Shown here one piece after another: positions 34,906 to 45,060 of a DNA stretch of 64,000 bases; within the stretch, counting starts at the first letter, position 1; the number at the start of each line of letters is the position of its first letter. The stretch comes from Lithodes maja (Eukaryota > Arthropoda > Malacostraca > Decapoda > Lithodidae). The stretch spans positions 143,840 to 207,839 of the forward strand of contig JBAKBP010001573.1 of the NCBI GenBank assembly GCA_037953745.1, given 5' to 3'. Made by a program: the position numbers and the translations under genes. Under the pieces are notes generated by a model. That model made no database searches, was not told where the DNA came from, and worked only from the letters and a program-made list of their open reading frames with translations.

Positions 34906-34916
34906 CCTCCCCCAAG
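34906..34916 (-). other. Polypurine tract
   Basis: Minus strand CTTGGGGGAGG directly before the 3' LTR start (TGTGACGC), as expected for the plus-strand primer of an LTR retrotransposon. 34917-35392 is untranslated, with no feature seen. Confidence 0.7.
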
Positions 34917-35392
34917 ATTTTACTTGCTCAACCCTGAGCTAAAATCTGACACGCAGAACCTCATCAAACCCCTCACACCCAGCGACCGCATGGCACTAAA
35001 ACAACGCTGAGTTTATCACTAAAACACATCTTATATAAAAACAAAAATTCACATTTTATAACTCCTCCCAACAATAGCAAAAGACACAATATCATGCTCC
35101 CAGAGCGAGCTTACAGCAGCTCAGCCGTTTGATAGTTCGTGGACTACTCAAACTCTATAGGCTATGACAAACTTATACAATTATCTATATCAAAAAGAAA
35201 GAGTTTTTATATGATTTTTATATTTTAATATGTTTTTTCCGGCTGCACTATAAGGGCAGCCTATTTTCTTCTATACCAAACGCTCAACAATCCTGCTTTA
35301 CGACCCAATACGCTGGGCTACAACCGCGAGCCAACAAGCACCAAGCGCAAAATACTACTCAAACTAAAGCAGGAGGCTACCCGTGTGTCAAT

Positions 35393-38300
35393 CTACCCAG
35401 GATCATATACCCTTGAACGACCATCTGCAACCTCGTTGTCACAACCGGCAATATGGCGTATGTCCAGGTTATATACCAATAACCTTAGTGACCACCTGGT
35501 CAGCCTCATATTCCGATTGTGAAACTGGTCCAAGATCTTGAGAGGGTGATGATCTGGGTAAACTACAACGACCGGACCATAGGCTGGAACATAGACCTCG
35601 AAATGCCCCAGCGCATCATTGTCCTTTTCACTTTCATTCATCAGGTTCTGACACGTTGCTGGTGCATTCTTAAGTCCGTCAGGCATAACATTGCACTGGC
35701 AGGTACTTCCGTCCACAACAAAACCACACACCTCTCCAGCACGCTCGTACAAAGGTACCTGCCAGCAAACTTTCACTAAATCCACCCTCGTGATAGGCAA
35801 TGCAGCCCCGAGGCGGTCTATGGTGTCAACTCTTGATAAGGTATAGGCGTCTGTCAGGGATAATGCATACACACTCTCACAATCAACACACTCACTGATC
35901 TTGCCACTTAACACCGGTTGCAAAGTTACAGGCAACGACCACTCACGACATTCCTTATCCCTCAGACCCTTCGTCCACACGTAATCCAGCTCTGCTTGCA
36001 CCATAGGCTGTCGAGCAGGATTTATACGGTAGGGAATTAAACTGAGCCTTGCACGATCTCCAGCCTGCATGTCGGATTCTACCCCGTACATCAGGTCTGA
36101 AGAAGCAACAAACATGCGAAAGTACTGCCACAGCCTAATAAACAACTGCCTTGCACTGTCTCCACGAACAACATGCCTAGTGCCCTCCCACAACCCAGCC
36201 GAGACCGCAGCTTCTAACCTGTAGTCTCCCTCCTTCTCCACCTTCGTCCCTAGAACAGCCAGGTCATGAGAGGGACAATCAGTACCACCTGTGCAGTCAC
36301 TCCCATAGTTCATTATTGCTAAGGTTTCCCCGCCGATACCGTACATGCGCACCCCCGCATTCCTTGTGACGACATCTGCCTGCGCAGCATCACCGCTTTC
36401 AGCGACATGGCCAGATACAGTCGGTCTATGGTAGGGCTGTTGCATTAGACTAGAGCAGCATTGGGAGGCTATGCGACGACCGGGAACTGCGATACCACAG
36501 CCGACCTTACCAATCTGCTCAATGTCCTCCTTTTGACCACCACCCTTGGCAGCCATGGGTCGACCCTGACCTGGCAACCATGCCAAAGCCTCGTCGCCCA
36601 CCTTGAACCACCGAAACAACGAGGCTAACGGTCTTTTAACATTCACGTGACCTGCCCGCGGAACATCTCGCACCGTCCGAGTTGTGAGACTCAGGGGCTC
36701 GGCACGACCAGTGGGGTATGAACCGAGCTGGTGCTGGAGTGCTGCACACTGCTGCTCAGGCAGGTGCTCTAGTGCTTCCACAGCCACCAGACTCGTGTCC
36801 CCCGCCCACTGCTTCGCCGAGACATGACAATCCCTACTCTCCTCCACCTGTGCCCTACTGCCCCCCTCTCCTTCTCCACCTTGGCCGCGGCAGACCAACG
36901 CAGGGACAGTAGGCTGCTCAGGTGGTTGCCTCACAAACTCCTCCAACAGGTTCACATGACATGCTTCCCCGTCCTCGTGTTTGATCTCGACAGCCCCATT
37001 ACCACACTTCTGAACTTCCGGATCCTCCAACTGCAGTTTACAAATATCTGAGGGAACCAACCCGTCCAGATGCTTCCGAAGCAACCCAAGTCCTCCCCCA
37101 ACATCAAACTGAGCAACCCTTTTTTCTCTCCGTGTGTAACGTTGCTGCCCCTGAGTCTCTTCCGGCCCTACCTCCTCACTAGCTGTGACAGGTCCTGGGG
37201 CCTCTCCAGACTCTAACATAGGTGCCAATACTGAATCACCCAGGAGAGCCGCCGAGTCAAAACTCTTAAAACCAACTCCAGCTTTAGCCTCCTCCTGTTG
37301 ATCGTTCCTCTGCTGGTCTGAAGACGGAGGACTAGGCTGTGACACTTTAGCTGCCCGAGCTCGGGTGACAGCACACGCCATGGGTTGTGCCTGGCACCGC
37401 TCGACACACTCTTGCTCTTCCCTACTCACGTCGGCCGTCCTCTCGGCAACGACTAAGGGTAGAACCTCAGAAGCGGGCATTGCAAAGTCGTTGCCGAGAA
37501 GAAGGTCGACGCCCTCCACTGGCAGTTTCTCCACAATCCCAACATCCAATTCACGTGCCACACCATCCACCTCCAACTCCAACCGCACCAGCGGGTATGA
37601 CCGAGTTGCATTAATACCCTGCACCACTACCACTCGAGCCGCATTTATAGGGTAGCCAGTCAAGTTATTCATCAGAGTCTGGGAAGCACCTGTATCACGC
37701 AAGACCTCTACTCCATGCTTGCGCCCCGCCCACATCACGCAACCCCGTCCTCTATGGTCGCAAAAAACATCCTGAGCAGGGTTCGAGCCTCCCAGGTGCT
37801 TCTGCATTGGCTGTGCCTCAGCCTCTGACGAACTGCCCCGGGCAAACTCAGAAAACTTCGAAGACACACCAATGTTGCAGGCCAAAGACACAGCTGCTGT
37901 AGGTGGTTTGCTAGGACAGACTCTTGCAAAGTGCCCCTTTTCATGACAATGATAACACTCCAACTCCCCTCTGGGCTTCCCTTGGTACTGGGAAGGGCCC
38001 GGCCCCTTCTTAAATGGGACGGTGCTAGTCTTGTGGTCAGTCTTGGTATCATAGCTCTTGTACTTGTTTGCATAAGGTATATCACTAACTCGGGGGGGTG
38101 GGGCATCACGCCCCTTGTTACCTGCCTCACTACGCTGGGCAGACCCGCACCCACGAATTAGGGATAGCCGGAGGTCAGCCATCTCAGCTGCCTCCTGTAG
38201 AGTTTTAGGGTTCTTTTCTTTAATAGTTAAAGTCATATCTGCACCAGTACACTTATAAAACTGCTCGAGCAGAAACAGCTCAGTCAACTGTTCGGCCGTC

Positions 38301-39430
38301 TCAGCTTTCTCAGAACGTGTCCAGTTAGCAAGTGCATCTTTTAAGTCCCGGGCATGTTCAAGAAAGGTCGCCTCCCTAGTCTTTGTAACACCCCGAAACT
38401 TCAATCGATATGTTTCTGGTTGCAACTCGTATGCCCGTAGGACAGCTCTCTTCAATACTGGGTAGTCAATGCAAGACTCTAAAGGCAGTGCATCATAAGC
38501 CTTCAGACCCTTACCCGTAAGTCTTGAGGAGACTAGAGCTGCCCACTTCTCTTCAGGCCAATTATGCTCCCTACACTTCTTCTCAAAACGATTAAAAAAT
38601 TCTGTGACTTCAGTTTCACTAAATGCCGGCACCAACTTGACTAAGTGGGACAAGGACTGTTCTCTTACTTGGCCCTCACGGCCCATCCGAATCCCTGTCG
38701 ACTCTGCACGAGTCTTATCTAAATCTATTTGAGCACAATATTTCTCTGAGTCGTACCTAAGCTCAGCCTCGTGCCTCCTAATCTCAGCCTCAATCTCCTT
38801 CTCCTGCTTCCTAGACTCAATCTCATGCTTCCTAGTCTCATTCTCCTGCTTCCTAGTCTCATTCTCCTGCTTCCTAGACTCAGCCTCAATCTCCTGCTTC
38901 CTCGCCTCAATCTCAATTTTAGCAAGCTCAAGTCTAAATATCATATCTGAAGACAGGCAGGAAGAGGGAGCTGCCACTACTGAAGGAGGGGGGGCAAAAA
39001 CTGGGGAACCACCATGTGCACCGCCCGAGGGCACTCCAATCTGCCAATTCTCATCCCTCTGTGGGAGAGTGCTAACCTCCGGCAACTGAGTGGACGGCAC
39101 TGTGGGAGTCGAGTGAGAGGGGATCTGGGGAGGAACCCCCCCAAACGCCCTCTCCTCCGAAACCCCATGTCGCCCACGCAACACCCAGGAAATCAGCTCC
39201 CCCTTGGACATCCCTCCTACATTGGATAGACCCAAAACCTTGGCTATCAGGTGCAAGCCATAAACATTCACCCCAGTCAGCCTCTCCTCCGTCACATGGT
39301 ACTGCTTACTCACAAAAAGTCTAGCATCCTCCTCACTAGTTACTAACGGCACCTCCTCAAATGGCATCTCTCGCTCCTCGTCAATACTAGGGCACGACAT
39401 ACTGAAGTTCACAAAAAATTCTCGAGACAA
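35393..39430 (-). CDS. Gag-protease ORF with vestigial, rearranged Pol (1,345 aa)
   Basis: One open frame. Residues about 45-90 resemble a SAP-like helical block, and 165-245 is a Glu/Lys/Arg coiled coil of repeated KQE units. Residues 258-425 resemble a SCAN-like Gag capsid domain (AYELQPETYRLKFR at 333-346). C492-X2-C-X4-H-X4-C505 is a zinc knuckle, and DTGAS at 579-583 with LLGNDFA at about 644 is an aspartic protease. After that the order breaks down: CHVNLLEEF (824-832, integrase C-terminal type), an RT N-terminal-like segment (886-922), FKVGDEALAWLPGQG (942-956, integrase C-terminal type), then RT from 1134 with VDLVKVCWQVPL (D1217 kept). RT jumps from NAPATCQNLMN straight into the RNase H end (VYVPAYGPVVVVYPDHHPL, EVADGRSR). 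The YxDD motif, the RNase H active site and the integrase HHCC/DDE are missing. The start was chosen as the first Met after the PBS; Met20-22 are alternatives. Gag and protease could be functional. Confidence 0.8.
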   Translation of the reverse strand: MSREFFVNFSMSCPSIDEEREMPFEEVPLVTSEEDARLFVSKQYHVTEERLTGVNVYGLHLIAKVLGLSNVGGMSKGELISWVLRGRHGVSEERAFGGVPPQIPSHSTPTVPSTQLPEVSTLPQRDENWQIGVPSGGAHGGSPVFAPPPSVVAAPSSCLSSDMIFRLELAKIEIEARKQEIEAESRKQENETRKQENETRKHEIESRKQEKEIEAEIRRHEAELRYDSEKYCAQIDLDKTRAESTGIRMGREGQVREQSLSHLVKLVPAFSETEVTEFFNRFEKKCREHNWPEEKWAALVSSRLTGKGLKAYDALPLESCIDYPVLKRAVLRAYELQPETYRLKFRGVTKTREATFLEHARDLKDALANWTRSEKAETAEQLTELFLLEQFYKCTGADMTLTIKEKNPKTLQEAAEMADLRLSLIRGCGSAQRSEAGNKGRDAPPPRVSDIPYANKYKSYDTKTDHKTSTVPFKKGPGPSQYQGKPRGELECYHCHEKGHFARVCPSKPPTAAVSLACNIGVSSKFSEFARGSSSEAEAQPMQKHLGGSNPAQDVFCDHRGRGCVMWAGRKHGVEVLRDTGASQTLMNNLTGYPINAARVVVVQGINATRSYPLVRLELEVDGVARELDVGIVEKLPVEGVDLLLGNDFAMPASEVLPLVVAERTADVSREEQECVERCQAQPMACAVTRARAAKVSQPSPPSSDQQRNDQQEEAKAGVGFKSFDSAALLGDSVLAPMLESGEAPGPVTASEEVGPEETQGQQRYTRREKRVAQFDVGGGLGLLRKHLDGLVPSDICKLQLEDPEVQKCGNGAVEIKHEDGEACHVNLLEEFVRQPPEQPTVPALVCRGQGGEGEGGSRAQVEESRDCHVSAKQWAGDTSLVAVEALEHLPEQQCAALQHQLGSYPTGRAEPLSLTTRTVRDVPRAGHVNVKRPLASLFRWFKVGDEALAWLPGQGRPMAAKGGGQKEDIEQIGKVGCGIAVPGRRIASQCCSSLMQQPYHRPTVSGHVAESGDAAQADVVTRNAGVRMYGIGGETLAIMNYGSDCTGGTDCPSHDLAVLGTKVEKEGDYRLEAAVSAGLWEGTRHVVRGDSARQLFIRLWQYFRMFVASSDLMYGVESDMQAGDRARLSLIPYRINPARQPMVQAELDYVWTKGLRDKECREWSLPVTLQPVLSGKISECVDCESVYALSLTDAYTLSRVDTIDRLGAALPITRVDLVKVCWQVPLYERAGEVCGFVVDGSTCQCNVMPDGLKNAPATCQNLMNESEKDNDALGHFEVYVPAYGPVVVVYPDHHPLKILDQFHNRNMRLTRWSLRLLVYNLDIRHIAGCDNEVADGRSRVYDPG

Positions 39431-39593
39431 AAGTGTTAAACTCCCTTATGTAAGCACTAATTACTAAATTAACTGGAGTCTCTTAAATGCTCTCCTAATT
39501 GCCTTACAAAAAAAAATATTCTTCAATATGCACGCTAAAGTACGAACAAACAAATGTTGTACAACTCTGCAAAAAATTATACTGTTCACAAAA

Positions 39594-39611
39594 TCCTAAG
39601 CAAGGTCGCCA
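39594..39611 (-). other. tRNA primer-binding site
   Basis: Minus strand TGGCGACCTTGCTTAGGA begins two bases after the 5' LTR end (..CGTAACA). The TGG start pairs with the CCA of a tRNA. I cannot assign the tRNA with confidence. Confidence 0.65.
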
Positions 39612-39613
39612 TT

Positions 39614-41458
39614 TGTTACGACCGGGCACTCGGGTACACTAGGGCTCTTACACAGGACTCGAGTATGGCTCGCTGCCACAACGGAAACACACGATCCCAA
39701 CCCCAGAGTACTGCCAGCCGAACAAAAAACGCCACTACCCTCCAGAGTTCTATCTGCTATAACGGGGTATACAAGAACTCGGTACTAGCGTTTCACACAA
39801 CAGACTAATAACAAGACGGGAGTTATCTAGTCTGGTCAACAATCAAACAAAGAAGAAAGTACTACAACACTAAAGAATAGTGTTGGCCGAAGCCGAAGTA
39901 ATCCACCCTTGAACTAAGAACTTAAGAAGTCCTCCACCCTCTACTTCGGATCGGCACTATTACGTTACGTTAAACAATAGTCCTCGAGCATCAAGCAAGG
40001 AATCTTCTGATAAGTTAGATGCTTCTCGAATACTCATAAGAAGTAAGTATCGGATTTTGAACAGCAATTTAATGAATAACTCACTGGTAATTAAAGGCTT
40101 TAAATTGACATAAGAAGAATTATAAGAATAAGCAATAGTATATGGCAAACATTAAGAAGAAGTACTCCGACAATGCACTGGCAATAGCCTACTAAGATTG
40201 TGCTCGTGGGCCACTAATCTCTGAAGTAGCTAAGCGTGCCACACATGAAATCAATAGTGCATAAACAATAATATACATAAGGAGAAGCTTCAATACTATG
40301 CTGTATCTGCTGGTCGAGCAAAGTCTAGCTGGGATATCTAAGGTTAGGAAACAATGGCTGAGCAAGCGGCTCGTAGCCTAGCGAGGTCCTTAAGACTGTG
40401 CGGCCAAATTACGTTAATTGACGGGATGCTCTCTTGAGAGATCCAGATCACTAGTATCTGGTTCTCTCCTGGCGATCCTCTCAAAGTCAAGCAAATGAGA
40501 TAGCACAGTGTTGGGTGGCAGAGGCAAAAGCCCTCACTCGCAACACAGTGCTAAACTCCCACGGTACACAGTCAGAAAGACCACCTAGGCGTTCCACGTC
40601 TCCGTTGCAATTGTACTGGTTCAACCGCAACCTAGTACTCATAGGAAATCACAACTCAGAAACCCTATCCCAGTCTAGCATTGCCTAAACCAGCAGAAAA
40701 CAGGAACATGAATAATCGCACACAGGGAAATGCATATACGAGTGCAACAAACATCAATCAATCCTATTCTAGTTAACCCTTCCAAAAATAGGCTATCTAA
40801 CAGGCACTTATCTCGTGAGAACTCAAGCGATAATACTTTGGCTGACTAAATCTGCACCAAAGGGGTCATTGGTTAAAAAGGGACGAGAAGAGAAGAAGAT
40901 AGGCTGTTCAGAGAGTAGAGAAAGTTCACATCAGTCGGAAGAATATGGATAGTTGCAAGGGATATGAGAAGTCGCTCTGCCTGATGAGTTCTAAAGAATT
41001 GTGGCGAGGACCTCTCCTTTTTATACTCGGCCCTCTAGCGGCATATCGCAAACTACTTAAGGACCGCCCACTGGCAATCATGACGTCATATTCTCTCAAT
41101 CTGGGATCGACAAAGGATTTCCCACGCGCTGAGAAGGAGGAGGGAGGAGGGAGGAAGGAATTAGGCCTACCTGCAGCGTGGCGCACTCACTGTTCCCCCC
41201 GTTACGCACTCTCTCTCCTCTCATCATTACCAATAAGTCCCACACACAACACTTATAACTAATGATTTAAAATAGAACTCGTTGACTTAGAAGAAAACAA
41301 AATACATAATTATAATACTTATAGTACAACGGTTCACATAAACTGAGTTAGGAAACTCTACACAGACTACAGCCAAAGTTCCTGCCCTGACGATCCTAGC
41401 GAGAGTGGGGCCTGACTGGGCGTTCTGTACAGCATGCTCATACTCGGCATGCGTCACA
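39614..41458 (-). repeat. 5' LTR of the Gypsy-type element
   Basis: Transcribed leftward. Core promoter candidate: TATAAAAAG on the minus strand at 41017-41025, with the palindromic cyclic-AMP-response-type site TGACGTCA at 41081-41088, about 60 bp upstream. Transcription would start near 40985-40990. This is the LTR that would drive the ORF at 39430. Confidence 0.85.
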
Positions 41459-41756
41459 GCACGTCGAAGGAGTAAGTGGAGAGAATGTCCAAGAAGAACC
41501 AGGGAAGGAGCATGGGGAAACAGGAACACACATGCAAACAGGTATCCGTACTCACCCTAAACTGAGAGCACAGAGGTAGGTGAGGAGGGCGGCCGAGGCG
41601 GAAGAGCACTAGCAGAACCTGCAAAGATGGAGAAAGTGTTAACCACCACTCAACATCTTACATGCAGGGCCTATAACACCAGTAAAGTGCATACACCAAT
41701 ATAGTACCAGGCAACAAGATGACATAAAAAAAGTCAATAGTGAAAGCCAACTATTA

Positions 41757-41897
41757 CCGCAAATTTGCGGGCCAATGGAGGCATAACCGTACCCACACCA
41801 CCCTCCCGCAATTTTGCGGGACCCCCAACGATCTCCGCAATTTGCGGGGAGCCGAAATGTCCCAGAGGACCGAATCAAGCTCCCGCAAATTTGCGGG
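41757..41897 (-). promoter_or_regulatory. Palindrome array in DIRS-3
   Basis: Counterpart of 20114-20256: cores at 41757-41770, 41805-41820, 41836-41848 (shortened by one base) and 41882-41897. Three of four dyads are kept. Confidence 0.5.
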
Positions 41898-42874
41898 ACC
41901 GGCCGAGATGGTCCGGCGCCGAAAAAAGCGAGAGGAGCGTCTAGGGAATACCAAAAAGGCCACAAAAAATGCGTCATCTCCTTATGAACTCCAAGCAATG
42001 ATGGACATCAAGCTGAGCAGTGTCTTCCTTGAATTTATCCTGACTCAACCGGTAAAGGGAGAGGCAAGGAAGACACACCAGGGGAGAGGAGGCACATCCC
42101 CCAGGAACCACCCAACCCACAGAGATAGAGCAAAGCCCATGAGGAGAAGTGGCAGGGAGGGTGGTTTCGCACAAACAGGGGCCCCCGTGAGGTACCCCTG
42201 GATTGGGCAAAAGACTATGAAAGGATGGAGGTGAAACAGGAAGAGAAAACAAAAACCAGTAAATGAAACTGGTGAGAAAAAGGGTGGCCTAGCCGTGAGC
42301 AGAGAATGTGTCAGGGGCGAAAAACCCTGTGGTGTGAAAGAGGGGCCCCCGTGGGGTACCCCTGGAGTATCACGAACCACCTGTCGCCCAGGCCCTTGAG
42401 ACACAGTGAAGGACTCGAAAGGGGGGACTCGGGAATAACGCTAATAATGCGGCCGACACAAACTCTACAAACAGCACCGCCACCAACGAAATCTCAGATT
42501 GTTTACCAACGGTACACCTAGGCTATGAAAAAATGAAAACTCATAGGGGCATAGCAAGTCCTGAATGAGAAAACGAGCTAGGCTAAATTAAGCTAAAAGC
42601 TAAACTATGCCCAGACTAACAGGAAAAAAGAATATGAAAAGAGAAAGAATGAAAAACATATACGAGGAACGCCAGGCGCCCCCGTACCTTCGGTAGGCTA
42701 TTTCCACACGCGTCTCCATTATACACACTGAGGAGCCCATTTACGTGTGCCCTAGATCACGTAACATCTGTCTAACAAAAAAGAAGGCCAGATAAGCCGA
42801 AACGAACCTAAACAGGGTGAATTAAAGGAGCACAACAAAAGCGACTTCATTCAATGGAGCGCGTGAAAAAATTA

Positions 42875-43172
42875 TGACAAGAGAGAGTCGCTCATGCGCA
42901 CGTTCGACAGGGATCTGCACATGACGGAACACGGGATGGGCCTTAAGCGGTAACTAAGGTAAACCCCTTTTTCTTTTCTTCTATGCTTTTTTCACCTTCG
43001 GTGGTAGTTTTGGTTAATGTACAACGTCTCCTAGAGCAAGATAAGGAGTAGACTCTAGACGTTTTCTTTTTAACCGCGGTTGGAATGACGACATAGCAGT
43101 CAAAATAGACAAGTCGTCATTGCAATTAGGTTAGTAGCCTTGACGTTGGATTTGCCAAGACTACTAACAAAT
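42875..43172 (-). repeat. DIRS-3 left inverted terminal repeat
   Basis: Inverted match to 26858-27210. Outer boundary CTACTAACAAAT at about 43162-43172, followed by unrelated BEL-like sequence. Confidence 0.85.
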
Positions 43173-43861
43173 TACACAGTTTCTCTATGTGAGCTGCTTT
43201 GATGCGATCCTTTTGACCATAACTGTTTTTCAATATAGTAACCGCTGGTTTATAACTTGCAGCGACCAAACTAAACCCACTAACAATTTTAGAGCCTCAC
43301 CACTAAGTTGTCCCTCTAGATACGTAAATTTCTGAATGTCAGTTAAGTCTGTTTGGGAGTGAACACTACAATCAAAGAGCTCCCAGAAACCCACCCACTG
43401 TGTTGGATCCCCATCAAAAACTGGCAACTTCATGGAGGGTAGCTTAATACCCTTCTGCTTCCTACTTGCTGCACTATCATGAGATCTACCAGTAGTGGTT
43501 GTCTGTAGAGCACTATCTAACTCAGCTAACTGACTGTTTACTTGATTAACATACTGCATATCTTTCACCATCTCACCCTCTAACTGATCATCTGAATATA
43601 AGCTATGCAACTCTATGCTATACGACTCGATATCAGCTAGGGCCTTTTCTATAGTGATTTTCACACCCCTTACATCATGCAGTGTAGCAGCATGTTCAAT
43701 AAATTCAGACAGATTAGAGGTAAGCTTAGTAATCCCTCCCTTCTTGGCGGCCCAGAACCGCCGCAATGACTTTATTTTCTCATCCATTCTTAAAAGTTTA
43801 CGGTAACTAAAGCTTAAGGAACAACAATTCTTACGCATCAAATCAACCAAGCTACAGACCA
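43173..43861 (-). pseudogene. BEL/Pao-type gag fragment
   Basis: Minus-strand translation of 43230-43877 contains LPVFDGDPTQWVGFWELFD and DIQKFTYLEGQLSGEAL, the conserved core of BEL/Pao Gag (DUF1759 family), preceded by an N-terminal helical region. It starts at the DIRS-3 boundary and is cut by the LINE at about 43862. No LTR, protease or RT is seen nearby. Confidence 0.8.
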
Positions 43862-45060
43862 ACATGGTGAAACACATACAATAGCACTGGATATATCAAA
43901 GGCATTTGATAGAGTCTGGCATCAATCCTTATTGTCGAAGATGTCACACTACGGCCTTGCATCATTAGTTCCACTAATTTCTTCTTATCTTCATAACAGA
44001 AAAATATGTGTAATGGTAGATGGCCTTTATTCTCAATTTCACTCAATAAATGCTGGTGTTCCCCAGGGATCAGTTTTGGCCCCAACTTTGTTCCTCATTC
44101 ATATCAATGATCTCATATCTACCACTCATAATCCAATACATTCCTACACAGATGACTCAACACTCCACAGTTCCTTCACATTTACCAATTCTTTCACCCA
44201 ACCCGATCTTATAAATTCAAAAATAAACACTGCAATTTCTCTGAACCAGGACCTTTCTAGAATTTATGAATGGGGACAAAAGAATCTAGTTTCCTTTAAT
44301 GCACAGAAAACCAAGTACATTCAATTTTCTAACCGACAGAATCTCACTGACTCCCATATATTTTTTACTTTTTTCACTTTCCCTAGTATTGACATTCTCG
44401 GTGTAACATTAACTACTAACTTGAGCTGGACACATTATGTTAGAACCATTGCTAAGAATGCCTCTAAAAAACTGGGACTCCTGTACAGAGTTCGAGAATT
44501 CTTCACTGACGAGCAGTTGGCCGTAATATATAAAAGTCATGTGCATTCTCAGATGGATTACTGTTCAGCTCTGTGGAGTGGAAGTGGAGTGGTTGCATTG
44601 AGGCAGTTGGACAAAATTCAAAATAAAGCTATTAGATTAATCAATAACCCTGTAATCACACAGGACCTTCCTACATTATCCATACGAAGAAACGTTGCAT
44701 CCCTTGCATTATTCTACAGATATTTTCACAGCAATTGTTCCGAGGAACTTGCGTCAATTGTGCCGCCTCTCCACATCTCCCCGTAGAACTAAGGCAGCTG
44801 AGAGCGCCCATGAATTTACACTTTCTCCTCCACAATGCAGAACTTCTGCTTATCAAAATTCATTTATCCCTAGAACTACTACTCTTTGGAATTCACTGCC
44901 CTCGAGTTGCTTTCCACAAACTTACAATCTACAAAAGTTTAAATCCAGTTGTTACAAACATTTTATGAATGGAGGATGCCTTTAGGCACATGGACCTTTT
45001 TGTTTTATCTGTGTTTTTTATTCCTCTGTTCATTTTCTCTTAAAAAAATAAAAATAAAAT
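43862..45060 (+). pseudogene. Jockey-like LINE, 5'-truncated (copy a)
   Basis: Begins at RT motif A (IALDISKAFDRVWHQSLL) and continues with NAGVPQGSVLAPTLF and SYTDDSTLHS (YxDD present as YTDD). The thumb region follows to about 44780, then after one frameshift the C-terminus with TTLWNSLPSSCFP to 44985. It ends in an AAATA-rich tail at 45040-45060. Same family as 52700-54397 and 58690-61600. Confidence 0.8.

Larger units (their letters stand above)
33061..41458 (-). mobile_element. Complete Gypsy-type LTR retrotransposon, very young, defective Pol
   Basis: Two 1,845-bp LTRs (33061-34905 and 39614-41458), TG..CA ends in both orientations and a 4-bp duplication GCAC at 33057-33060 and 41459-41462. 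The empty site is readable in DIRS-2 near 20541. I saw only two base differences between the LTRs (near 34035/40588 and 34866/41419). Primer-binding site and polypurine tract are in place. The single internal ORF is 35393-39430. Because its polymerase lacks catalytic motifs, it must have been moved by enzymes from another element. Confidence 0.9.
26858..43172 (-). mobile_element. DIRS-3: inverted near-copy of DIRS-2, with both ends
   Basis: Reading on the minus strand: left ITR at about 42875-43172, leader and palindrome array 41757-42870, gag-like region (41529-41460, then 33060-30584), RT/RNase H 30565-29149, recombinase 29147-27545, 3' untranslated region to 27390, internal complementary region 27380-27267 and right ITR 27210-26858. 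A Gypsy-type element is inserted at 33061-41458. It carries indels relative to DIRS-2, including a loss of about 24 bp in gag (near 32615) and about 140 bp between RT and RNase H (near 29762). The right neighbour after 43172 is BEL-like sequence. Confidence 0.85.

Noticed and set aside
35393..39430. Domesticated Gag gene (Arc-like)
   Set aside because: The ORF lies between near-identical LTRs with a fresh GCAC duplication inside another transposon, so it is a recent insertion rather than a fixed host gene.
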